Part shown: piece by piece, positions 59,949 through 64,000 of the stretch
Position numbering within the stretch: the first letter of the stretch is position 1
Layout: each line of letters starts with the position of its first letter
Translations under genes and position numbers: made by a program
Notes under the pieces: model-generated
The model's database searches: none
Seen by the model: the letters and a program-made list of their open reading frames with translations, nothing else
What the model was told of the DNA's origin: nothing
DNA from: Arenibacter sp. P308M17
GTDB taxonomy: Bacteria; Bacteroidota; Bacteroidia; Flavobacteriales; Flavobacteriaceae
NCBI RefSeq assembly: GCF_003426735.1
Contig: NZ_QVON01000005.1
Location: 310,001-374,000, forward strand
Length of the DNA: 64,000 nt
Reading direction: 5' to 3'

Positions 59949-61274
59949 ATGGATTATATTCCTAATATTGTTTTTGCAATTATACTTATTGCCGGAATTG
60001 GTTTTTTTGTAGAAAATATTAAAAAGCTTTCCCGAAATATAAAATTGGGCAAATCGGTAGATACCAGTGACAATAAACCCCAACGGTGGAAAAATATGTC
60101 CAGGATAGCACTGGGGCAGACCAAAATGGTGGTACGCCCAATTGCGGGCATTCTTCATATTATAGTTTATCTTGGTTTTATCATTATCAATATCGAAGTC
60201 CTTGAGATTATAATGGACGGACTTTTTGGTACTCATAGGATATTTGCTTTTTTGGGCGGATTTTATAGTTTCCTAATCGGATCCTTTGAAATACTGGCCT
60301 TGTTGGTCATTATTGCGGTAGTTGTTTTCTGGATCCGTAGAAACCTGATCAAGTTGGGGAGATTCCTTAACCCGGAGATGGACGGGTGGCCAAAAAAGGA
60401 TGGAAATTTAATTCTTTATATAGAATTGGTCCTCATGGTACTTTTTCTGACCATGAATGCCGCCGATTATCAATTACAGCAAATGGACGTGGCCCATTAT
60501 ACCAAGGCCGGGGCCTTTCCCGTCAGTATGTTCATCGCCCCTTTATTTGAAGAAATGTCCATAGCCTCCATAATTCTATTGGAAAGATCGGCATGGTGGT
60601 TACATATTGTCGGCATTCTCATATTCTTGAATTATCTATATTATTCCAAGCATTTACATATTTTATTGGCATTTCCGAATACCTATTTTGGAAAGTTAAG
60701 GCCTAAGGGACAGTTTGATAATCTGGAGGCGGTGACCAAGGAAGTACGGTTGATGATGGACCCAAGTGCCGATCCATTTGCGGCACCCGATGGGGATGCA
60801 CCCCTGCCGGAAAAATTTGGAGCTTCGGATGTTATGGACCTTAAATGGGTGCAATTATTGAACGCCTATACCTGTACGGAATGTGGGCGCTGTACCAGTG
60901 AATGTCCGGCCAACCAAACGGGCAAAAAGTTGTCCCCCCGTAAAATTATGATGGATACCAGGGATAGGTTGGAAGAAGTTGGCAAGAATATTGATACCAA
61001 TAAAGGAGCCTTCGTTGATGATGGCAAACAATTGTTGGGAGACTATATAACCCATGAGGAACTTTGGGCATGTACCTCCTGTAATGCCTGTGTGGAGGCT
61101 TGCCCAGTGAGTATTGATCCCTTGTCCATTATAATGGATATGCGCCAGTATTTGGTTATGGAACAGTCTGCCGCACCATCGGACCTGAATAATATGATGG
61201 GAAATATAGAGAATAATGGTGCCCCTTGGCCTTTTAACCAAATGGATAGGCTTAACTGGTCCAAGGAATCATAA
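59949..61274 (+). CDS. Membrane iron-sulfur oxidoreductase with two [4Fe-4S] clusters (HdrD/GlpC-like)
   Basis: A 441-aa protein. Residues 1-250 hold about five membrane helices. The soluble part carries two ferredoxin-type sites: Cys309/312/315/319 (CTECGRCTSECP) and Cys375/378/381/385 (CTSCNACVEACP). Together with the next gene it forms a split heterodisulfide-reductase-like unit that moves electrons between membrane quinones and a soluble partner. The next gene starts 17 bp after its stop. Confidence 0.9.
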   Translation: MDYIPNIVFAIILIAGIGFFVENIKKLSRNIKLGKSVDTSDNKPQRWKNMSRIALGQTKMVVRPIAGILHIIVYLGFIIINIEVLEIIMDGLFGTHRIFAFLGGFYSFLIGSFEILALLVIIAVVVFWIRRNLIKLGRFLNPEMDGWPKKDGNLILYIELVLMVLFLTMNAADYQLQQMDVAHYTKAGAFPVSMFIAPLFEEMSIASIILLERSAWWLHIVGILIFLNYLYYSKHLHILLAFPNTYFGKLRPKGQFDNLEAVTKEVRLMMDPSADPFAAPDGDAPLPEKFGASDVMDLKWVQLLNAYTCTECGRCTSECPANQTGKKLSPRKIMMDTRDRLEEVGKNIDTNKGAFVDDGKQLLGDYITHEELWACTSCNACVEACPVSIDPLSIIMDMRQYLVMEQSAAPSDLNNMMGNIENNGAPWPFNQMDRLNWSKES

Positions 61275-61290
61275 TGAAATTACCGCTATT

Positions 61291-62082
61291 ATGGAAAATG
61301 AATTGAAAGTACCCACAATGGCAGCACTTTTTGCCGCAGGCCAACAACCGGAAGTATTATTTTGGGTGGGCTGCGCTGGAAGTTTTGATGATCGGGCAAA
61401 AAAAATAACCAAGGCCTTTGTCAAGATCCTGAACAAGGCCAATGTTAGTTTTGCCGTGTTGGGAACCGAAGAGAGCTGTACGGGAGATCCTGCCAAGAGG
61501 GCCGGTAACGAATTTTTGTTCCAGATGCAGGCAGTGACCAATATTGAGGTACTGAACGCTTATGGGGTGAAGAAAGTGGTCACGGCCTGTCCCCATTGTT
61601 TTAATACCCTGAAAAATGAATATCCAGGCCTTGGGGGGAATTACGAGGTGGTACATCATACCCAATTCCTGAAACAGCTGTTGGAAGAAGGCCGAATCAC
61701 AATGGAAGGCGGGCAGTACAAAGGCAAGAGAATTACTTTTCACGACCCCTGTTATTTGGGACGGGCCAACAATGTCTACGAAGCCCCGCGCGATCTGATC
61801 CGCAAGTTGGATGCCGAACTGGTGGAAATGAAAAATTGTAAAAAGCGTGGACTCTGTTGCGGTGCGGGAGGGGCCCAAATGTTTAAAGAGCCTGAAAAAG
61901 GCAACAAGGATGTAAATATTGAGCGTACCGAACAGGCGCTGGATATTAAACCGGATATAATAGCAGCCGGTTGTCCATTTTGCAATACCATGCTGACCGA
62001 TGGAGTAAAAAATAAGGAAAAAGAGTCCTCCGTAGTGGTAATGGACATTGCAGAGCTGATAGCCAGAGCGGAAGATTTGTAA
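61291..62082 (+). CDS. Cysteine-rich (CCG) domain iron-sulfur protein, HdrB-like partner
   Basis: A 263-aa soluble protein with two CCG-type motifs: CPHCFNTLKNEYP with HDPCYLGR in the first part, and GLCCGAGGAQMF with AGCPFCNTML in the second. These bind non-cubane iron-sulfur clusters in heterodisulfide reductase-like enzymes. The frame opens at 61216 inside the previous gene, but the ATG at 61291 starts the conserved part and leaves a 17-bp gap, so it is preferred. It is the catalytic partner of the membrane protein just upstream; the redox substrate is not known. Confidence 0.9.
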   Translation: MENELKVPTMAALFAAGQQPEVLFWVGCAGSFDDRAKKITKAFVKILNKANVSFAVLGTEESCTGDPAKRAGNEFLFQMQAVTNIEVLNAYGVKKVVTACPHCFNTLKNEYPGLGGNYEVVHHTQFLKQLLEEGRITMEGGQYKGKRITFHDPCYLGRANNVYEAPRDLIRKLDAELVEMKNCKKRGLCCGAGGAQMFKEPEKGNKDVNIERTEQALDIKPDIIAAGCPFCNTMLTDGVKNKEKESSVVVMDIAELIARAEDL

Positions 62083-62117
62083 ATTTGCAGTAATAATGAC
62101 CATGATACTCACTTCGA

Positions 62118-62154
62118 GCGCCCGCCCTTACCGAACGGTCCGTTCGGGCGGGGA
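62118..62154. repeat. GC-rich hairpin CGCCCGCCC ... CGTTCGGGCGGGG
   Basis: A stem-loop with an inner GAACGGTCCGTTC palindrome, between the iron-sulfur operon and the hypothetical gene. Related to the hairpins at 58814-58866. Confidence 0.7.
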
Positions 62155-62255
62155 GTCTAGAAGTCGTCTTACGTTCAGCTTAACATTAGGTAAAAATGAA
62201 TTGAACGATATACCATAGGGGGAATCGTTTGGATGAACATTAAAAAATTTAATAA

Positions 62256-62738
62256 ATGCGCGTAGAATTTAACACATTGCCGGATGAATCCAGAGTTTGG
62301 GTCTTTCAAGCCAGTAGAAGTTTTTCCGAAGAAGAATTGCAGCAACTAAGACAGGATATGGATGCCTTTGTAGCCGATTGGACCGCCCACGGAAGCGATT
62401 TAAGGGCAGGCTATGAAATTAGGTATAACAGATTTATTATCCTTGCCCTGGATCAAACCCTCAACGCCGCTTCCGGATGTTCCATAGATGCCTCGGTTCG
62501 CTTTATTCAGCAACTGGAGCAGCAGTACAAGGTGGAGCTTTTGGACAAAATGAATGTTTCCTATAAACAGGGCGATTTTGTGGCATACAAATCCTTGGTC
62601 GACTTCAAAAAAATGGCCAAGCAAAAAGCGGTTTCCAAAAATACCATCGTCTTCAATAATCTGGTAACCAATAAGTACGAATACCAGAATCATTGGGAGG
62701 TGCCCGCAGAAGAAAGCTGGCACGGCCGTTTTATGTAA
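62256..62738 (+). CDS. Conserved-looking protein of unknown function (160 aa)
   Basis: A 160-aa soluble protein beginning MRVEFNTLPDESRVWVFQAS, with a central YNRFIILALDQT and a C-terminal helix ending FKKMAKQKAV. I recall similar proteins in Bacteroidota databases labelled 'ABC transporter ATPase', but there is no Walker A or B, so that label has no sequence support here. Function unknown; located between the iron-sulfur pair and a GH3 enzyme. Confidence 0.75.
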   Translation: MRVEFNTLPDESRVWVFQASRSFSEEELQQLRQDMDAFVADWTAHGSDLRAGYEIRYNRFIILALDQTLNAASGCSIDASVRFIQQLEQQYKVELLDKMNVSYKQGDFVAYKSLVDFKKMAKQKAVSKNTIVFNNLVTNKYEYQNHWEVPAEESWHGRFM

Positions 62739-62831
62739 GCCCCGCCGATCCGATAATACTGCTCCGCCCTTGGTTGGGGCTGTATTTCGGATAAGTATAA
62801 TATTTCAAATAATTCTTAGTTACCATCAAAG

Positions 62832-64000
62832 ATGGATTTTTTTATGCGTATAAATTCCATAGCATTATTACTTTTCATAACAATTAACGCTGTCCAAGGT
62901 CAGGTAGACCCTTTGGTCACCAAGGATACTTTGGCGCAGCGGAACTGGGTAGAGGCCACTTACAATGGGATGTCCCTGGACGAAAGATTGGGACAGTTGT
63001 TTATGGTCATGGTTACTTCGGATCAGGATAGGGCCGGTACCGAAAAAACAAAAAAATTGATCAGGGAACATCATATTGGTGGGCTCATTTTTTCTACTGG
63101 CGGTCCTGTCCGTCAGGCCAAACTGACCAACGATTATCAAAAGAGTTCTAAAGTGCCGCTGATGATAGGTATGGATGCCGAATGGGGTCTGGCCATGAGA
63201 TTGGATTCTACCTATGCCTTTCCCTGGAATATGACCCTAGGGGCCATTAAGGATAATGCTATAGTGGAGGAAGTAGGAAACCGTATAGGCAGGCACGCAA
63301 AAAGATTGGGGGTCCACATTAATTTTGCCCCCGATATCGATATCAATATCAATCCCCTAAATCCAATAATTGGGAATCGTTCATTTGGGGAGGATCGCGA
63401 AAATGTGGCCGAAAAGGGAATTGCCTATATGAAGGGTATGGAAAGCGCAGGTGTCCTTTCCAGTGGAAAGCACTTTCCGGGACATGGTGATACCGCTGTG
63501 GATTCCCATAAAGCTTTGCCCGTAATCGATTTTACCAAGGAGCGATTGGACAGTATAGAGCTGTACCCTTATAAAAAGTTGATCAAGGAAGGCCTAAGCA
63601 GTGTTATGGTGGCCCATTTAAGTGTGCCAAGTTTGGAGATCAAGGAGGGGTATCCCTCTTCCTTATCCGAACAGATCATTGGGGAGGTGTTGCAGGAACA
63701 GCTTAATTTTAAGGGATTGGTGTTCACCGATGCGTTGAATATGAAAGGAGTATCCAATTTTGCCAAGGAAGGGGAAGTGGAACTTTCCGCCTTTTTGGCG
63801 GGCAACGATATTCTTTTAATGCCTTTGGACGTAGCCAAGGCCAAGGCCAAACTTTTGGAAGCCTATAACAAAGGTAGGATTACGGAAAACAGACTGGCTA
63901 CCTCCGTGAAGAAGATATTGATGGCAAAGTATAAGGTGGGACTTAATAACTATACGCCTATAGAAACCAAAAATCTTTATGAAGACCTCAACTCCCTGGA
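62832..64000 (+). CDS. Glycoside hydrolase family 3 beta-N-acetylhexosaminidase-type protein (partial)
   Basis: The first 389 codons of an exported GH3 enzyme, cut by the window end. Signal peptide 1-23 (MDFFMRINSIALLLFITI); a second start at 62844 is possible. The NagZ-type motif KHFPGHGDT lies at 215-223, with the His/Asp pair that acts as acid/base, and the nucleophile Asp302 is in LVFTDALNMKG. It should remove N-acetylglucosamine residues from peptidoglycan or chitin fragments. In Bacteroidota such proteins often carry a C-terminal beta-lactamase-like domain, which would lie beyond the window. Confidence 0.92.
   Translation, partial: MDFFMRINSIALLLFITINAVQGQVDPLVTKDTLAQRNWVEATYNGMSLDERLGQLFMVMVTSDQDRAGTEKTKKLIREHHIGGLIFSTGGPVRQAKLTNDYQKSSKVPLMIGMDAEWGLAMRLDSTYAFPWNMTLGAIKDNAIVEEVGNRIGRHAKRLGVHINFAPDIDININPLNPIIGNRSFGEDRENVAEKGIAYMKGMESAGVLSSGKHFPGHGDTAVDSHKALPVIDFTKERLDSIELYPYKKLIKEGLSSVMVAHLSVPSLEIKEGYPSSLSEQIIGEVLQEQLNFKGLVFTDALNMKGVSNFAKEGEVELSAFLAGNDILLMPLDVAKAKAKLLEAYNKGRITENRLATSVKKILMAKYKVGLNNYTPIETKNLYEDLNSL

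Noticed and set aside
61357..62112. Open frame of about 250 codons on the minus strand
   Set aside because: It lies opposite the CCG-domain iron-sulfur gene, whose cysteine motifs are intact; the antisense product is a shadow.

Overview
The window looks like a chromosomal segment of a marine member of the Flavobacteriaceae (Bacteroidota). The evidence is a SusC/SusD outer-membrane pair, many lipoproteins with Bacteroidota-type signal peptides, an LptD of the Bacteroidota type, a NhaD-type antiporter, moderate AT-richness, and the near absence of strong Shine-Dalgarno sequences. I saw no rRNA, tRNA, CRISPR array, integrase or transposase. Identifications rest on reading motifs; no database search was possible.

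Layout. Positions 1-4330 hold the start of a cytochrome-c lipoprotein gene cut by the window edge, an iron-sulfur L-serine dehydratase and two tandem AraC regulators. Positions 4546-10464 hold a proline-specific peptide pair (DPP-IV and Xaa-Pro aminopeptidase), an aldo/keto reductase and a small flavin reductase. Positions 10714-19947 hold a Tat-exported phosphocholine-type phospholipase C, KatG, a phosphotriesterase-like protein, an esterase, a Gdx/SugE-like SMR transporter, a small membrane protein and an SGNH hydrolase.

Positions 20220-35570 form a two-armed sugar or cyclitol locus around a third AraC regulator. The left arm has a ThuA lipoprotein, a TIM-barrel epimerase and an MFS transporter. 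The right arm has a second ThuA lipoprotein, a second TIM barrel, Gfo/Idh/MocA oxidoreductase, zinc alcohol dehydrogenase, extended SDR, a second Gfo/Idh/MocA, and a 1068-aa lipoprotein joining an SGNH-like domain, a propeller and cytochrome c. It reads as import plus oxidation/epimerisation, perhaps through keto-sugar intermediates.

Positions 35765-40693 hold an ORF6N-domain protein, a 68-aa protein, NhaD and an aldehyde dehydrogenase. Positions 41230-50810 form a minus-strand locus: a membrane LytTR regulator, then a di-haem peroxidase, a beta-helix/cytochrome-c fusion, SusC, SusD and a PKD lipoprotein. It has no recognisable glycan-cleaving enzyme and is my best candidate for an undescribed redox-linked outer-membrane uptake system. 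Positions 51214-64000 look like core genome: a second-type DnaE, LptD, an amidase, an MCE protein, a two-gene iron-sulfur complex, a conserved hypothetical and the start of a GH3 enzyme.

The intergenic DNA is rich in structured repeats. One MITE-like family of about 165 bp has ends reading TAGTGTCCTGTCAA or a variant (17.0, 25.3, 40.9, 41.1, 49.7 and 54.4 kb). A second has ends like TTAGTACATGACAAAA (20.1 and 29.0 kb). There are also GC-rich hairpins and AAAGTTGAAAG-type simple repeats.
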